Shown here piece by piece: positions 23,864 to 34,265 of a stretch of 64,000 bases of DNA. The translations under genes and the position numbers were made by a program. The DNA comes from Pseudomonadota bacterium. Its GTDB lineage: Bacteria > Pseudomonadota > Gammaproteobacteria > Burkholderiales > Burkholderiaceae_C. Numbering within the stretch: position 1 is the first letter of the stretch; each line of letters opens with the position of its first letter. The stretch spans positions 23,690 through 87,689 of the forward strand of contig JAFEEG010000027.1 of NCBI GenBank assembly GCA_018241225.1, written 5' to 3'. The notes under the pieces were generated by a model. That model was not told the DNA's origin and ran no database searches. It saw only the letters and a list, made by a program, of their open reading frames with translations.

Positions 23864-25594
23864 TCAGGCGATGCGGGCGATTTCGCTCGCGGCGGCCACG
23901 TAGCTGCCGGCCGCGGCGCTCACGCTGATTCGGCCTGCGCAATGGGCCAGCACCTGCATTTCCATCTTCATCGCTTCCATCACGGCGACGAGGTCGCCCG
24001 CCGCGACCTGCGCGCCGTCTTCAACCTTCCAGGCTTGCACGGTGCCGGCGATGGGGGCCAGGACGGCGGCCGAGTCGGCCCCGGCGGCGTCCTGTGCGGA
24101 CGGCGCGCCGACCTGCCCGGGCGCGGCGGCTAGGCCACGCAGAAGCGCCGCGGGCAAGCCCAGGCGCATGCGCTTGCCATCGACCTCGATAGCGGTGCGC
24201 TGCAGCGGTTCACCCTCGCTCGGCTCGGCGCGCACCGCCGCGGCCAGGGGCTGCGCAAAGTCCGTTTCGATCCAGCGCGTGTGCACCTTGAAACCCTTGG
24301 CGCCGATGAAGTCCGGCTGCTGCAGCACCGCACGGTGAAAAGGCAGCACGCTCGCCACGCCCTCGATGCGGAACTCGGCCAGCGCGCGGCGCGCCCGCGC
24401 CAGGGCCTGTTCGCGCGTCGAGCCGGTGACGATCAGCTTGGCCATCAGCGAATCGAAACTGCTCGGCACCACTGCGCCGGAGAACACGCCGCTGTCCACG
24501 CGAACGCCCGGACCCGCGGGCGGCTCGAAGCGATGCACCGGCCCCGGCGTGGGCAGGAAGCCGCGGCCGGCGTCCTCCGCGTTGATGCGGAACTCGATGG
24601 CGTGGCAGCGCGGGGCCGGTGTTGCGTGGATCGACAGCGGCAGGCCGTCGGCCACGCGCAACTGCTCCACCACCAGGTCCAGCCCGCAGGTCTCCTCGGT
24701 CACGGTGTGCTCCACCTGCAGCCGGGTGTTGACCTCCAGGAAGGAGATGGCGCCGGTTGCGCTGAGCAGGAACTCCACCGTGCCCGCGCCGGTGTAGCCG
24801 GCCTCGGCGCAGATGTCGCGGGCGGCGGCATGGATGCGCTCGCGCTGCGCCTCGTCAAGGAAAGGTGCGGGCGCCTCTTCCACCAGCTTCTGGTTGCGCC
24901 GCTGCAGCGAGCAGTCGCGCGTGCCCAGCACCACCACCTTGCCGTGCGTGTCGGCGATCACCTGCGCCTCGATGTGGCGCGGCTTGTCCAGGAACTGCTC
25001 GACGAAGCACTCGCCCCGGCCGAAGGCCGCCACCGCCTCGCGCACGGCCGACTCGTACAGCTCGGCCACCTCGTCCATCCGCCACGCGATCTTCATGCCG
25101 CGCCCGCCGCCGCCAAATGCGGCCTTGATGATGATGGGCAGGCCGTGCTCGCGCGCAAAAGCTTGCACCTCGGCCGCATCCTTGACCGGGTCGGCCGTGC
25201 CCTTGACCAGCGGCGCGCCCACCTTGAGCGCGATCTTGCGCGCCTCGACCTTGTCGCCCAGCCGCGCAATGGCCGCAGAGGAGGGGCCGATCCACGTCAG
25301 CCCGGCATCGATCACCGCTTGAGCGAAGGACGCGTTTTCCGACAGGAAGCCGTAGCCCGGATGCACCGCATCGGCGCCGCTGCGGCGTGCCACGTCGAGC
25401 AGCTTGTCGGTGCGCAGATAGGTGTCGCCCGGGCGGTGGCCGTCCAGGCCCCAGGCCTCGTCGGCGACGCGCGTGTGCAGTGCGTCGAGGTCTGGGTCGG
25501 CATACACGGCCACCGATTGCACGCCGTAGTCGGCGCAGGCGCGCGCAATGCGCACGGCGATCTCGCCGCGGTTGGCGATGAGGACTTTCTTCAT
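23864..25594 (-). CDS. Biotin carboxylase fused to a biotin carrier domain, 5-oxoprolinase cluster
   Basis: 576 residues. Biotin carboxylase domain 1-445: start [32 protein letters not shown], the ATP-grasp Gly-rich loop [12 protein letters not shown], and [14 protein letters not shown] near residue 290. The C-terminal carrier domain has the biotinylation motif VMEAMKMEM with the target Lys at about 541. Such fusions beside pxp genes probably supply carboxylation chemistry for lactam or urea-like substrates. The ATG at 25594 overlaps the stop of the PxpBC gene (ATGA). The protein needs biotin, which links it to the uptake operon at 2931-5036. Confidence 0.9.
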   Translation of the reverse strand: MKKVLIANRGEIAVRIARACADYGVQSVAVYADPDLDALHTRVADEAWGLDGHRPGDTYLRTDKLLDVARRSGADAVHPGYGFLSENASFAQAVIDAGLTWIGPSSAAIARLGDKVEARKIALKVGAPLVKGTADPVKDAAEVQAFAREHGLPIIIKAAFGGGGRGMKIAWRMDEVAELYESAVREAVAAFGRGECFVEQFLDKPRHIEAQVIADTHGKVVVLGTRDCSLQRRNQKLVEEAPAPFLDEAQRERIHAAARDICAEAGYTGAGTVEFLLSATGAISFLEVNTRLQVEHTVTEETCGLDLVVEQLRVADGLPLSIHATPAPRCHAIEFRINAEDAGRGFLPTPGPVHRFEPPAGPGVRVDSGVFSGAVVPSSFDSLMAKLIVTGSTREQALARARRALAEFRIEGVASVLPFHRAVLQQPDFIGAKGFKVHTRWIETDFAQPLAAAVRAEPSEGEPLQRTAIEVDGKRMRLGLPAALLRGLAAAPGQVGAPSAQDAAGADSAAVLAPIAGTVQAWKVEDGAQVAAGDLVAVMEAMKMEMQVLAHCAGRISVSAAAGSYVAAASEIARIA

Positions 25595-27207
25595 GATGGG
25601 GTAGGTGCGGTTCGGTGTGCAGGAGCGGCGACCGGCGCAAAGCCGGCCACGACATGGAAGCGGATGCGCGCGCCCACGGGAATCTGCCCCGCGAGGTCGA
25701 GGTGCCAGGGTGCGATGCATCCGATGACGGGATAGCCACCGGTCAGCGGATGGTCGGCCATGAAGATCACCGGCTGGCCGCTGGCGGGCACCTGGATGGC
25801 GCCGAGCGCCGTGCCTTCGCTGGGCAGCTCGGCCGCCACGGCGCGCGTCAGGGCGGTTTCGCCCTGGACGCGCACGCCCACGCGGTCGGACTGCGGCGTG
25901 ACCGTCCACGCCTGCGTGCCCAGCAGCGCGAGCGCTTCGGGCGTGAACCAGTCGGTGCGCGGGCCCAGCTGAATGTCGAGCGTGACGGTGTCGCCGGCCT
26001 TGGGCCAGGGGGCGCGCGGCGCTTCAGGTGCGCCAACGGGCAGGGTGCCGACCACAGGGCGCACGGGCAGCAACGCACCGGCGGCGAGCGGCGGCGGCCC
26101 CACCTGTGCCAGCGTGTCGAAGGACTGGCTGCCCAGCACCGGCACGCAGTCGATGCCGCCGCGAACCGCGAGGTAGCTGCGCACGCCGGACTCGGGCTCG
26201 CCGAAGAGCAGCCGGTCGCCATCGCCGAGCGCGAAGGGCGCATGCCTGTCCACGGGCCAACGCCGGCCATCGGGCGCGACCAGCGTCAGCGGGCCTTCGG
26301 CACCAGTCACGGCCACCACATGTTCGCCTTGGCTTTGCACTTCGAAGCCGCCCAGCGCGATCTCGATGCATGCCTCATCGACGGTATTGCCTACCAGGCG
26401 ATTGGCGGCGCGCAGCGATGCGCGGTCCATCGCGCCGGAAGCCGAAACACCTTGCGAGGCGCGGCCGGGCCGGCCCAAGTCCTGCAGCAAGGCTTGCAGG
26501 CCGGGGCTTCGGATTTCGAGCGCATGTTGGCCGGCTTCGGCATTTGCAGACGGCGACTGCGCAGGCTGCGCGTCGGGCGCGCGAGCCGGCCGCGGCCCGG
26601 CGTCGACGAAGCGCACACGCTGGCCGGGCTGCAGCAGCGCGGGTGGATCACGCGACAAGTCCCACATGGGCGTGAAGGTCTGGCCCAGGATCTGCCAGCC
26701 GCCCGGGCTGGCCTTGGGATACACGCCGCTGAAGCCGCCGGCCACCGCCACCGCGCCGGGCGGAATGCGGGTGCGCGGCGTGGTGCGGCGCGGCACGCGG
26801 TGCAACAACGGGTCGCCGCCGCTCAGATAGGCGAAGCCTGGGGCAAAGCCGGTGAAGGCGACGAACCAGTCGGTGCCGGTGTGGCGGTGCACCACCTCTT
26901 GCGTGCCGATGCCCAGGAGCTGCGCCACCTCGCCCAGGTCTTCGCCGTCGTAGTGCACCGGGATCTCGACGCAGGCGCCGGCCTCGGTGCTGCGCAGGTC
27001 CAGCGGCCTGGTCGCAAGCTCGGCCGCCAGCGCCTCGCGGCCGATGCGCTGCGAGTCGAACTCGATCAGCAGCGTACGGGCGCCGGGAACGATTTCGCCC
27101 ACACCCTCGATGGGCATGGCCTGCAGCGAGGCCAGCAGGCCCAGGGTCTGCGGCAGGTCATCGAGCTCGACAAGAACTGCATCGGCCTGCGCCGGCAAGA
27201 CACGCAT
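25591..27207 (-). CDS. Fused 5-oxoprolinase subunits PxpB-PxpC
   Basis: 538 residues from ATG 27207. The PxpB half (1-215) has [13 protein letters not shown] and [10 protein letters not shown]; the PxpC half (about 230-535) has [21 protein letters not shown] and [17 protein letters not shown]-like ends ([18 protein letters not shown]). These allophanate-hydrolase-like subunits, with PxpA, open 5-oxoproline to glutamate using ATP. In many Proteobacteria B and C are separate genes; fusion as here is a known variant. The stop overlaps the carboxylase start. Between it and the upstream DUF1445 gene are 11 bp. Confidence 0.88.
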   Translation of the reverse strand: MRVLPAQADAVLVELDDLPQTLGLLASLQAMPIEGVGEIVPGARTLLIEFDSQRIGREALAAELATRPLDLRSTEAGACVEIPVHYDGEDLGEVAQLLGIGTQEVVHRHTGTDWFVAFTGFAPGFAYLSGGDPLLHRVPRRTTPRTRIPPGAVAVAGGFSGVYPKASPGGWQILGQTFTPMWDLSRDPPALLQPGQRVRFVDAGPRPARAPDAQPAQSPSANAEAGQHALEIRSPGLQALLQDLGRPGRASQGVSASGAMDRASLRAANRLVGNTVDEACIEIALGGFEVQSQGEHVVAVTGAEGPLTLVAPDGRRWPVDRHAPFALGDGDRLLFGEPESGVRSYLAVRGGIDCVPVLGSQSFDTLAQVGPPPLAAGALLPVRPVVGTLPVGAPEAPRAPWPKAGDTVTLDIQLGPRTDWFTPEALALLGTQAWTVTPQSDRVGVRVQGETALTRAVAAELPSEGTALGAIQVPASGQPVIFMADHPLTGGYPVIGCIAPWHLDLAGQIPVGARIRFHVVAGFAPVAAPAHRTAPTPS

Positions 27208-27218
27208 GCTGGATGCCC

Positions 27219-28034
27219 TCAGAGCTGGTACGCGCTGTCGGGCACGTCGGTGATGAACATGTAGCCCGGCGCATGCGTGATGGCAAAGGGCACGCCCGAG
27301 GCCATGACGGCCGCCTGCGGCGTGACGCCGCAAGCCCAGAACACCGGCACCTCGCCAGGCTCGATGCGCACCGGGTCGCCGAAATCCGGCTTGCCCAGAT
27401 CGGCAATGCCCAGCGCCTGCGGATCGCCTACGTGCACCGGCGCGCCATGCACCGCCGGAAAGCGCCCCGAGATGGAGACCGCATCGGCTACGCGGGCGGC
27501 GGGAATGGGGCGCATTGACACCACCAACTCGCCATGCAGGCGCCCGGCCGGGCGGCACTGGCGGCTGGTGCGGTACATGGGCACGTTGCAGCCCTGCGCG
27601 ATGTGACGCACTTCGATGCCGGCCTGCTGCAGCGGCGTCTCAAAAGTGAAGCTGCAGCCGATCAGGAAGCACACCAGGTCGGGGTGCTCGTCCCACAGCG
27701 CACGGGCATCGTGCACTTCTTCGGCCAGCTGGCCGTTGCGCCAGACGCGGTAGAGCGGAATGTCGGTGCGCACGTCGGCGCCCTCGGCCAGCACCGTTGT
27801 GTGCTGGCCGGCCTCGATCACGTCGAGCACCGGGCAGGGCTTGGGGTTGCGCTGCGCGTACAGCAGGAAATCCCAGGCCCAATCGCGCGGCAGCGCGATC
27901 ATGTTCGCCTGCGTCATGCCGGGCGCGACGCCGGCGGTGGGCGCGGCCTGGCCGGCTCGGTAGCTCGCGCGCGCGGCGCGTGCGGCTTCGATGGCGGCGG
28001 CATGCGCGGGGTAGGGCGCTGCGGGGGAAATCAT
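27219..28034 (-). CDS. Putative hydro-lyase, DUF1445/YcsI family
   Basis: 271 residues, normal length. Family blocks are [17 protein letters not shown] near residue 123, [15 protein letters not shown], and the C-terminal [14 protein letters not shown] with [12 protein letters not shown]. Related to D-glutamate cyclase and often encoded with pxpABC, so it may interconvert glutamate and 5-oxoproline forms. ATG 28034 has AGGAGA upstream. It lies between pxpA and pxpBC on the same strand with short gaps (11 and 25 bp). Confidence 0.85.
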   Translation of the reverse strand: MISPAAPYPAHAAAIEAARAARASYRAGQAAPTAGVAPGMTQANMIALPRDWAWDFLLYAQRNPKPCPVLDVIEAGQHTTVLAEGADVRTDIPLYRVWRNGQLAEEVHDARALWDEHPDLVCFLIGCSFTFETPLQQAGIEVRHIAQGCNVPMYRTSRQCRPAGRLHGELVVSMRPIPAARVADAVSISGRFPAVHGAPVHVGDPQALGIADLGKPDFGDPVRIEPGEVPVFWACGVTPQAAVMASGVPFAITHAPGYMFITDVPDSAYQL

Positions 28035-28059
28035 TGGGGGTCTCCTGGATCAGGAAAAT

Positions 28060-28815
28060 CTAGGCAAATGGCGCAAGCCGCACGCCGGCTTGCTGCAGCG
28101 TGCGGCGTACCTGCGCGGCCATGGCCACGGCGCCGGGGCTGTCACCGTGCACGCAGATGGAGTCCGCGGCAACTGGGGCAAGGCTTCCGTCGATGGCTTC
28201 GACCACGCCTTCGCGCACCAGCCGCAGCATGCGCGTCGCGACCTGCTCTGCGTCGTGCAGCACCGCACCCGGATCGCGCCGCGACACCAGCGTGCCCTGC
28301 GGCGTGTAGGCGCGGTCGGCAAAGGCTTCAGCCACCACGCGCAAGCCGGATTCGCGCGCCCATTGCACCAGCGAAGAACCTGCCAGGGCGACCAGCGCCA
28401 GGCCGGGGTCGGCCGCGCGCACCGCGGCGATCACGTCGCGCGCCTGCCGCTCGTCGTGGGCGATGGTGTTGTAGAGCGCGCCGTGCGGCTTGACGTAGGC
28501 CACCCGTGCACCGGCCACGGCCGCCAGCCGCTGCAGCGCGCCGATCTGGTAGATCACGCCGGCCACCAGGTCGCCGCTGGCGATGTCCATCGCGCGCCGG
28601 CCAAAGCCGGCCAGGTCGGGATACGCCACATGCGCGCCCACCGATACGCCGCGCGCGGCGGCACCCTTGAGCGTGGCAAGGATGGTGGCCGGGTCGCCCG
28701 CATGAAAACCGCAGGCCACGTTGGCACTGGTCACGATGTCCAGCATCGCCTCGTCGTCGCCCATGCGCCAGGCGCCCAGGCTCTCGCCCAGGTCGCTGTT
28801 CAGGTCCACTTGCAT
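28060..28815 (-). CDS. pxpA: 5-oxoprolinase subunit PxpA (LamB/YcsF family)
   Basis: 251 residues, standard length. The start [16 protein letters not shown] with the metal-binding DxNxDx[29 protein letters not shown] and [10 protein letters not shown] are all conserved. PxpA works with PxpB and PxpC in ATP-dependent cleavage of 5-oxo-L-proline. ATG 28815 follows the MFS gene by 14 bp, so the transporter, PxpA, DUF1445, PxpBC and carboxylase genes form one operon of about 6.2 kb. Confidence 0.92.
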   Translation of the reverse strand: MQVDLNSDLGESLGAWRMGDDEAMLDIVTSANVACGFHAGDPATILATLKGAAARGVSVGAHVAYPDLAGFGRRAMDIASGDLVAGVIYQIGALQRLAAVAGARVAYVKPHGALYNTIAHDERQARDVIAAVRAADPGLALVALAGSSLVQWARESGLRVVAEAFADRAYTPQGTLVSRRDPGAVLHDAEQVATRMLRLVREGVVEAIDGSLAPVAADSICVHGDSPGAVAMAAQVRRTLQQAGVRLAPFA

Positions 28816-28829
28816 GATGGCGCCAGGTT

Positions 28830-30077
28830 TCACGCTGCTTCGGGCACGGCGGCGGTGAGTTCGCGACCTTGCGTCTCGGGCAGCAGCAGGCAGGCCACCA
28901 CCACGATGAGGTAGGCACCGGCGGCCATGTAGCCGATGGCCGTGCCCAGCGGCATGGAGGTGCTCATGGTGCCCACCAGCGCGGGGAAGATGGAGCCGAT
29001 GGCGCGTCCGAAGTTGTAGCAAAAGCCCTGGCCCGAGCCGCGGATGTGGCTGGGAAACAGCTCCGTGAGATAGGCCCCCATGCCCGAGAAGATGCCCGAC
29101 AGGAAGAAGCCCAGCGGAAAGCCCAGCACCATCATCGCGCCGTCGGTGATCGGCAGCTGCGTGTAGCAGGTCACCAGCACGCCGGCGCAGATGGCGAACA
29201 GCATGAAGCAGCGGCGCCGGCCCAGGCGGTCGGACAGCCAGGCGCTGGTCAGGTAGCCGGCGAAGGAGCCGGCAATGAGCACCAGCAGGTAGCCGCTGGT
29301 GTTGAGCACCGAGAGATGGCGCTCCAGCTTCAGGTAGGTGGGCAGCCAGGTGGTCACGGCGTAGTAGGCGCCCTGCATGCCCATGGCCAGCAGGCTGGCC
29401 AGCACCGTCACGCGCAGCACGCCGGGCTTGAAAATCAGCAGGAAGTTGCTGCTCTGGCCGCTGCGCGCGAGTTGGGCGCGGGTTTCGCGGTAGACCGTGG
29501 GCTCGTTGATGTTGCGGCGGATGTAGAGGATGACCAGCGCCGGCAGCGCGCCCAGCCAGAAGAGTACGCGCCAGGCCTGCTGCGCATCGACCAGCGCATA
29601 CACCGCCCAGAACGCCATGGCGGAGACGCCCCAGCCCACCGCCCAGCTGCTTTGCACCAGGCCCACCGCCTTGCCGCGGTGGCGTGCGCTGATCATCTCG
29701 GCAATCAGCACCGAGCCCACCGACCATTCGCCGCCGAAGCCGAAGCCCTGCAGCGCGCGGGTGATGAGCAGTTGCGTGGGCGACTGCGTGAAGCCGCTGA
29801 GCACGGTGAAGAAGCTGAACCACAGCACCGTCCACTGCAGCACTCGCACCCGGCCGTACTTGTCGGCAAGGATGCCCGCAAGCCAGCCGCCCAGCGCGGA
29901 GGTGATGAGCGCACCGGTGGCGATGTAGCCAGCCTCCGCCTTGGTCATGGCCCAGATCGTGATGAACGTCGGGATCATGAACGTGTAGATCATGTAGTCG
30001 AAGGCATCGATGCCATAGCCGGCGAAGGCGGCGACCAGCGTCTTGCGCTCTGCGGGGGTGGTTTCTCGTAGCCACAT
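28830..30077 (-). CDS. MFS transporter of the 5-oxoproline operon
   Basis: 415 residues, about twelve membrane segments. MFS signatures are [18 protein letters not shown] between helices 2 and 3, [14 protein letters not shown] in helix 4 and [10 protein letters not shown] in the second half. The GGEW block is typical of the aromatic-acid/sialic-acid symporter branch. ATG 30077 has AAGGAA upstream. As first gene of the pxp operon it probably imports the 5-oxoproline-like or lactam substrate; the actual solute is inferred. Confidence 0.87.
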   Translation of the reverse strand: MWLRETTPAERKTLVAAFAGYGIDAFDYMIYTFMIPTFITIWAMTKAEAGYIATGALITSALGGWLAGILADKYGRVRVLQWTVLWFSFFTVLSGFTQSPTQLLITRALQGFGFGGEWSVGSVLIAEMISARHRGKAVGLVQSSWAVGWGVSAMAFWAVYALVDAQQAWRVLFWLGALPALVILYIRRNINEPTVYRETRAQLARSGQSSNFLLIFKPGVLRVTVLASLLAMGMQGAYYAVTTWLPTYLKLERHLSVLNTSGYLLVLIAGSFAGYLTSAWLSDRLGRRRCFMLFAICAGVLVTCYTQLPITDGAMMVLGFPLGFFLSGIFSGMGAYLTELFPSHIRGSGQGFCYNFGRAIGSIFPALVGTMSTSMPLGTAIGYMAAGAYLIVVVACLLLPETQGRELTAAVPEAA

Positions 30078-30145
30078 GGTGCTGTTTCCTTGTCGTGGTG
30101 GACGCGAACTGGAGGCGGGTTGCAGATCAGCAATCGTCGATCTAA

Positions 30146-30200
30146 AGTTCAACACAAGAACATGCATTGATCAACGACTGATGACATATTGTTGAACAAT
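30146..30200. promoter_or_regulatory. Candidate GntR operator between the MFS and gntR genes
   Basis: ATTGTT-G-AACAAT at 30188-30200 is a perfect odd palindrome, and GTTCAAC at 30147-30153 is an inverted copy of its GTTGAAC core, about 40 bp away. An AT-rich region in a GC-rich setting, lying in the 281-bp divergent intergenic space. This is the kind of site used by FadR-type GntR regulators. Confidence 0.5.
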
Positions 30201-30358
30201 CTGTTTGATGCCAAAACCGGGGTTTGCCCTAGTCCGGGTCTCGCAGGACATGCGCTCGCGCCCCTGGCCGGCGGCGTCCGCCCAGCCCTTCGCGCCTAAA
30301 CTCGGCCCCACTTGCGCACGCCGCACGGCGTGTTCCGATCAGCCATCCGATCACACGA

Positions 30359-31036
30359 ATGAACCCCACACAAGGCCAGCGCAGCCTGGCCGAACGCGTC
30401 ACCGACCAGATCCGGCTCAAGTTGATCGACGGCGAATTCGCGCCCGGGCAGCGCCTCTCGGAAGCCACCCTGAGCGAAAGCCTGCAGATCTCGCGCAACA
30501 CCCTGCGCGAGGCGTTCCGGCTGCTGAGCAAGGAGGGGCTGGTCACGCACGCGCCCAACCGCGGCGTGTCGGTGGCCACGCCCAGCGTGGCGTCGATCAT
30601 CGACATTTACCGGGTGCGCAGGCTCATCGAATGCCAGGCGCTGGCGCAGGCCTACCCGCAGCATCCGGCCAAGCGCCACATGCGCACCGCCGTGGAGGCC
30701 GCGCTCAAGGGGCGCGCCGAGCGCAACTGGCGCGCCGTGGGCTCGGCCAACATGGACTTCCACGTGGCCGTGGTGGAGCTGGCCGACAGCGAACGGCTCA
30801 ACCAGATGTTCACCCACCTGGTGGCCGAGTTGCGCCTGGCCTTCGGCCTCCTGCAGGACCCCGAGTTCCTGCATGCGCCCTATGTGGACATGAACCAGGG
30901 CATCCTCGAACTGGCGGAAGCCAACCGCTTCAGCGACGCAGCTGCGGCGCTGAACGACTACCTGGTGCACTCCGAGCGCATCGTGTTGGCCGTGTACGCG
31001 CGGCGCCTGGGCGACATCGCCGTGGGCGCGGGCTGA
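30359..31036 (+). CDS. GntR-family regulator, FCD type
   Basis: 225 residues. The N-terminal winged helix (about 8-75) includes LIDGEFAPGQRLSEATLSE and LQISRNTLREAFRLLSKEG, the classical GntR helix-turn-helix. The all-helical C-terminal ligand domain has the FCD pattern with MDFHVAVVELAD and the later His in YLVHSERIV. Divergent from the MFS-pxp operon, so it most likely represses or activates that operon in response to 5-oxoproline or a related acid. Confidence 0.9.
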   Translation: MNPTQGQRSLAERVTDQIRLKLIDGEFAPGQRLSEATLSESLQISRNTLREAFRLLSKEGLVTHAPNRGVSVATPSVASIIDIYRVRRLIECQALAQAYPQHPAKRHMRTAVEAALKGRAERNWRAVGSANMDFHVAVVELADSERLNQMFTHLVAELRLAFGLLQDPEFLHAPYVDMNQGILELAEANRFSDAAAALNDYLVHSERIVLAVYARRLGDIAVGAG

Positions 31037-31228
31037 GTGGCTGTATCTGAACGACGCCTTCCGATGCCGCATCGGCCTGAACCGCGATTTCGAAACAGCC
31101 GCCGACGCAGCCACCTTTCTGAAGCGAAGCAGCCAGCCTTCATTGAGGACTGGAAGCAACGGGAGCATGCGACCAAACCGGATTTCGCAGAGCTCTGAGC
31201 CCCGCCCCTGGCCTGGACGGCTGTCGGG

Positions 31229-31639
31229 CTACGACGGCGACTGAGATCGGAGATGGCGGCGCTCCAGCGTTGGCTGTACCTGGGGCAGGCACCCCTGCCC
31301 GCGCAGCGTAGCCTCCACCGCTTCGTCCAGCGGCGTGTGCGGCTCATGGCCCAGCACCGACAGCAGCCGGTCGTTGGCCAGGCGAACCTCCGTGTCCCAC
31401 AGGTAGCGCATCTCCAGCAGTTCGCGAGGCAGGGCGGAGAACCATGACGCGACGCGGATGAGACCCCATTGAAACGGCACCAGTCTGGGACGGCGAAGTC
31501 CATGCCGCTGCACCACGCGCTGGATGGCTTCGCCCATGGCCCGGCCGTCGTTGTCCACGTGCCCGGCCATGTGAAAGCTCGCGAAGGCCGGAAGGCTTTC
31601 TCTGCGAGCGAGCAGTTCCACCATCGTGCGGGCCACGTC
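31229..31639 (-). pseudogene. 3' half of an SDR/epimerase gene split by the Tn3-family transposon
   Basis: Encodes PDVARTMVELLARRESLPA, then HMAGHVDNDGRAMGEAIQ and LRRPRLVPFQWGLIRVASW to TAG at 31229: the C-terminal half of an extended NAD(P)-dependent epimerase-like protein. Its 5' half is at 43930-44543. Removing the transposon and one copy of the ACGTC duplication restores YLPDVARTM in frame. It has no start of its own here; the frame runs into the transposon end. Confidence 0.88.
31635..31639. repeat. Left target-site duplication of the transposon
   Basis: ACGTC, identical to 43930-43934. Five-base duplications are characteristic of Tn3-family transposition. Confidence 0.9.
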
Positions 31640-31680
31640 AGGGTAGTTGTACTTTTCGTGCAGATTGGTGCGCTTTGCCC
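31640..31680 (+). repeat. Left terminal inverted repeat of the transposon
   Basis: Begins AGGGTAGTTGTACTTTTCGT and continues GCAGATTGGTGCG. The inverse of the right end begins GGGGTAGTCGTACTTTTCTT then GCAGATTGGTGCG; about 30 of the first 33 bases match. Tn3-family ends typically start GGGG. Confidence 0.9.
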
Positions 31681-31723
31681 TAAAAAAACATGGCACGACA
31701 AGCACTTACGAAATCGCCTGCGC

Positions 31724-31764
31724 GGGCTATGGCATCCTTTTCGTGCAGTTTGGTACGCTTTGAC
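31724..31764 (+). repeat. Internal relic of a transposon end
   Basis: CCTTTTCGTGCAGTTTGGTA then CGCTTTGACC closely resembles the internal part of the left terminal repeat (CTTTTCGTGCAGATTGG, CGCTTTGCCC), in the same orientation, 85 bp inside. It suggests that an older left end was overtaken by a later one. Confidence 0.65.
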
Positions 31765-31776
31765 CGGGCGGCTCCT

Positions 31777-31853
31777 CATCCTCTGCGTACTGCGAACGCT
31801 GCATCCTTCTGTCGGGCTCGCTTGACCTCATCGCCGTGCAAGTAGATCGATGT
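31777..31853 (-). pseudogene. Tail of a tyrosine recombinase, copy 1
   Basis: The reverse strand encodes TSIYLHGDEVKRARQKDAA followed by FAVRRG and a stop. This is the C-terminus of the full recombinase at 32527-34239 (TSIYLHSDEVKRARQMDAA FAM), including the nucleophilic Tyr. The rest of the gene is absent. It belongs to a diverged paralogue, not to a recent copy. Confidence 0.8.
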
Positions 31854-31875
31854 GCGCATGAACGGGCGCAATGCT

Positions 31876-32295
31876 TTATTGGCCCTTCAACTGCTTGATC
31901 CGAGCGAGATTCATCTCGATGGTCACTCGGTACGAGGCAAGGCCGCCGCCATTTCCGGAACCATAGGAGGCCAACACACGATTGCTCTCGGCGGTCCGGA
32001 ACGCCCGGTATGTGCGCTCGGCCTTGTCGAAGGCCTTAACGGGATGCATCGACAGGCTGCCTTCGCTTTCGTTCTCTAGGTCGACCATGGCAGCTCGCTG
32101 CTTCTTCTCAGCCGCGACAAGTTCGACCTCCGATTGCTTTGCCACTACCGGATAGCATTCGCGCTGCTCGGCAGTCGATTGTTTGGTTTCGCACTGCTTG
32201 TAAAGTGCCTCAGTGGACTCAGCAGCCATCGACGTCCGTGTACCCATTGCAGCAAACACGAACCCCGCCGCAACATGGATTGCGTTGATCTTCAT
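31876..32295 (-). CDS. Exported LprI/DUF1311-like protein
   Basis: 139 residues from ATG 32295, with AGGAAAGGG just upstream. A signal peptide ends near SMAAES. The mature part has CETKQSTAEQRECYPVVA and the two-Cys helical layout of DUF1311/LprI-like proteins, some of which inhibit lysozyme. A periplasmic envelope-protection role fits stress cargo but is inferred. It sits between a recombinase tail and the full recombinase, on the same strand. Confidence 0.65.
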   Translation of the reverse strand: MKINAIHVAAGFVFAAMGTRTSMAAESTEALYKQCETKQSTAEQRECYPVVAKQSEVELVAAEKKQRAAMVDLENESEGSLSMHPVKAFDKAERTYRAFRTAESNRVLASYGSGNGGGLASYRVTIEMNLARIKQLKGQ

Positions 32296-32526
32296 TTTTC
32301 CCTTTCCTGGTTGTTGACGAAACCTGCATACGTCATGATTCGCGCCCGCCGTTGATTGGCCGCAGCTGGCCGCGCGCGACGCCTCCGGCACTGAGAACGA
32401 ATAGCGCCCGAGCACGTTGATGCCCGTGGCTTGCAGTAAGTCGGTTGGTTGTTCCACTGCTCCCCGGGCCCGGTTTTCAGACGAGTACCCGCCTTCCTCC
32501 GATTGCGCGCGAGGGAGTCTTCCCTG

Positions 32527-34239
32527 CTATCGCGCAATCGGCATGGCGAACGCTGCATCCATCTGCCGAGCCCGCTTGACCTCATCGCTGTGCAGGTAGA
32601 TCGAGGTCGTCGACACCGAGGCATGCCGCAGGTTGTCCCGCACGGTGGTGAGCTCGGCGCCGCGCGCGAGCGCATGGGTAGCATGGGTGTGTCTCATCCA
32701 GTGCGGGCTGGCACGCCTGAGCTTTTCCGCCGTGGCCGGAGCGTCCTTCTCAATGACCTCGGCCACCTTGATGAAGAAGCGCCGCATGACGGCCCACAGT
32801 CGCGTGGCCGTGATGCCCGCGGTGCTGTCTTGTTCGAGACTCCCGACGAGCGGCGTTTTCGGATCCCATCGTGCCGGCGTGAGCGGCAGCTGGCGCTGCA
32901 TCAGATACTGGTCAAGCGCCGCGCGCGCCAACGGCGGCAGCGCCACCTTGCCCGCCTTGCTGCCCTTGCCCACCAGGTGCAGCCAGTGATCGCCGTGCGC
33001 ATCCACCTCGATCTGACCCAGCGTGGCGCCGACCAATTCGCCGATGCGCAGGCCGGTGGCATAGGCGAAGTCGAGCACAAAGCGCAGTCGCTGCGCCGCC
33101 GACGCCTGCCAGCCATGGCCCCACTCGAGTCCTTGGCCCACTGCCTGGATCACCGCCCACTCGCCCTCGCCGAAGACCCGGGTGGCTGCCAGCGGCTCCG
33201 TGCGCGAAGCGCCGCGCACCTTGATGCCTGCGAACGGGTTGGCCAGCAGATAGCGCTGCTGGATGAGCCAACGGTACATCGCGCCCAGTACCGAGAGCGC
33301 ATAGGCGATGGATCGTGCCGAAAGCCCTCCCGCGAAGGGCCGCCATTCCGGGGAGGAGCGAGGGCAAGGTGGTCCGATCCATCGTGAACTCGGCGTCGGG
33401 CGGCGCAGGAACGCCCGATAGGCCACAGCATCCTCCGTCGTGAGCGACGACAGTGCCCGACCGCGCTCGACCACGGCCCAGAGGATCAATCGCTCGGCCT
33501 CCTTGCGGTACGCGCGCTGGGTGGCGGCGGACTCGTGCAGCGAAAGCCAGGCCTGAATCGCCTCGTAGTCGTTGTTTGCGTCCAGCGTGGAGGTCGCGGC
33601 GGGTGCGCGGAACGTTCCACGCGAACCGTCCACCTCGTGCGGCACATAGAGCCGTTCCCAAGGCACGACGTCGCGCTGGGCGCCGGTGGGCACCAGCGCG
33701 CGGGCGCTGGCGGTGAGTTGCGGGTGCGCCGCGAAGAAGGCCTCGACCTGCCTGGCGCCGGTGGCGCCCAGGCCCGCAATGCCGGTCCACCAGCGGCGCC
33801 GGCGCGGGATGCGCACGGTGAGTTCCGCCAGGGTCTTGAGGCCATGGGCCTTGATGGCCCCGGCGATACGCGCGGGCAGCCAGCGCTCGACGTCGTCCGT
33901 CACCTGGGGCACGGGCACCGCCAGATGCCGCAGGGTTTCGATCGCCTCCAGGACCGAGCGCGAACGCTCTGTGCGCTCGCGCGCGGGATGCCCGATCAGC
34001 GTGGTCAGATCCTCTCGGTGCCGGGCCTGCGCGTAGCGGGCAAGTTGTCGGCGGATCTCGCCGAGCATGGCGCGCGAGGACTGCCCCGTTGCCTTGTCCT
34101 GCCCGAGGTACTGCGCGACGGCCGCGCGTGCGTCCAGGCCCGCATACCAGGCACGCAGCGCCGCAAGCGCGTCGGCGCGGGGGAATTCCCCCTCCGACCT
34201 TCTTGTCCTGGCCGTGCTGGGGTTCGGGCTACTTTTCAT
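32527..34239 (-). CDS. Tyrosine recombinase with an N-terminal DUF3701-like domain
   Basis: 570 residues. The N-terminal about 200 residues match the helix-hairpin type domain (DUF3701) found on some phage-type integrases (LKTLAELTVRI, GIAGLGATGARQVEAFF). A SAM-like core-binding domain follows (about 230-330) and then the catalytic domain: Arg in YATGLRIGELVG, Lys in GKGSKAGKV, H-x2-R in HWMRHTHATHAL, and HASVSTTSIYLH with the Tyr nucleophile. All catalytic residues are present. Probably the cointegrate resolution recombinase of the transposon, comparable to TnpI of Tn4430, as a dif-like core site lies 27 bp from its start. Confidence 0.88.
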   Translation of the reverse strand: MKSSPNPSTARTRRSEGEFPRADALAALRAWYAGLDARAAVAQYLGQDKATGQSSRAMLGEIRRQLARYAQARHREDLTTLIGHPARERTERSRSVLEAIETLRHLAVPVPQVTDDVERWLPARIAGAIKAHGLKTLAELTVRIPRRRRWWTGIAGLGATGARQVEAFFAAHPQLTASARALVPTGAQRDVVPWERLYVPHEVDGSRGTFRAPAATSTLDANNDYEAIQAWLSLHESAATQRAYRKEAERLILWAVVERGRALSSLTTEDAVAYRAFLRRPTPSSRWIGPPCPRSSPEWRPFAGGLSARSIAYALSVLGAMYRWLIQQRYLLANPFAGIKVRGASRTEPLAATRVFGEGEWAVIQAVGQGLEWGHGWQASAAQRLRFVLDFAYATGLRIGELVGATLGQIEVDAHGDHWLHLVGKGSKAGKVALPPLARAALDQYLMQRQLPLTPARWDPKTPLVGSLEQDSTAGITATRLWAVMRRFFIKVAEVIEKDAPATAEKLRRASPHWMRHTHATHALARGAELTTVRDNLRHASVSTTSIYLHSDEVKRARQMDAAFAMPIAR

Positions 34240-34265
34240 GCTGCCAGTTTAGATGATTGATTCGT

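Noticed and set aside
27219-28034. A second member of the biotin-dependent enzymes
   Set aside because: No biotinylation motif or carboxyltransferase signature; the sequence fits DUF1445.
31037-31228. Frame after gntR beginning WLYLNDAFRCRIGLNRDFET
   Set aside because: No start and no family; likely decayed sequence.
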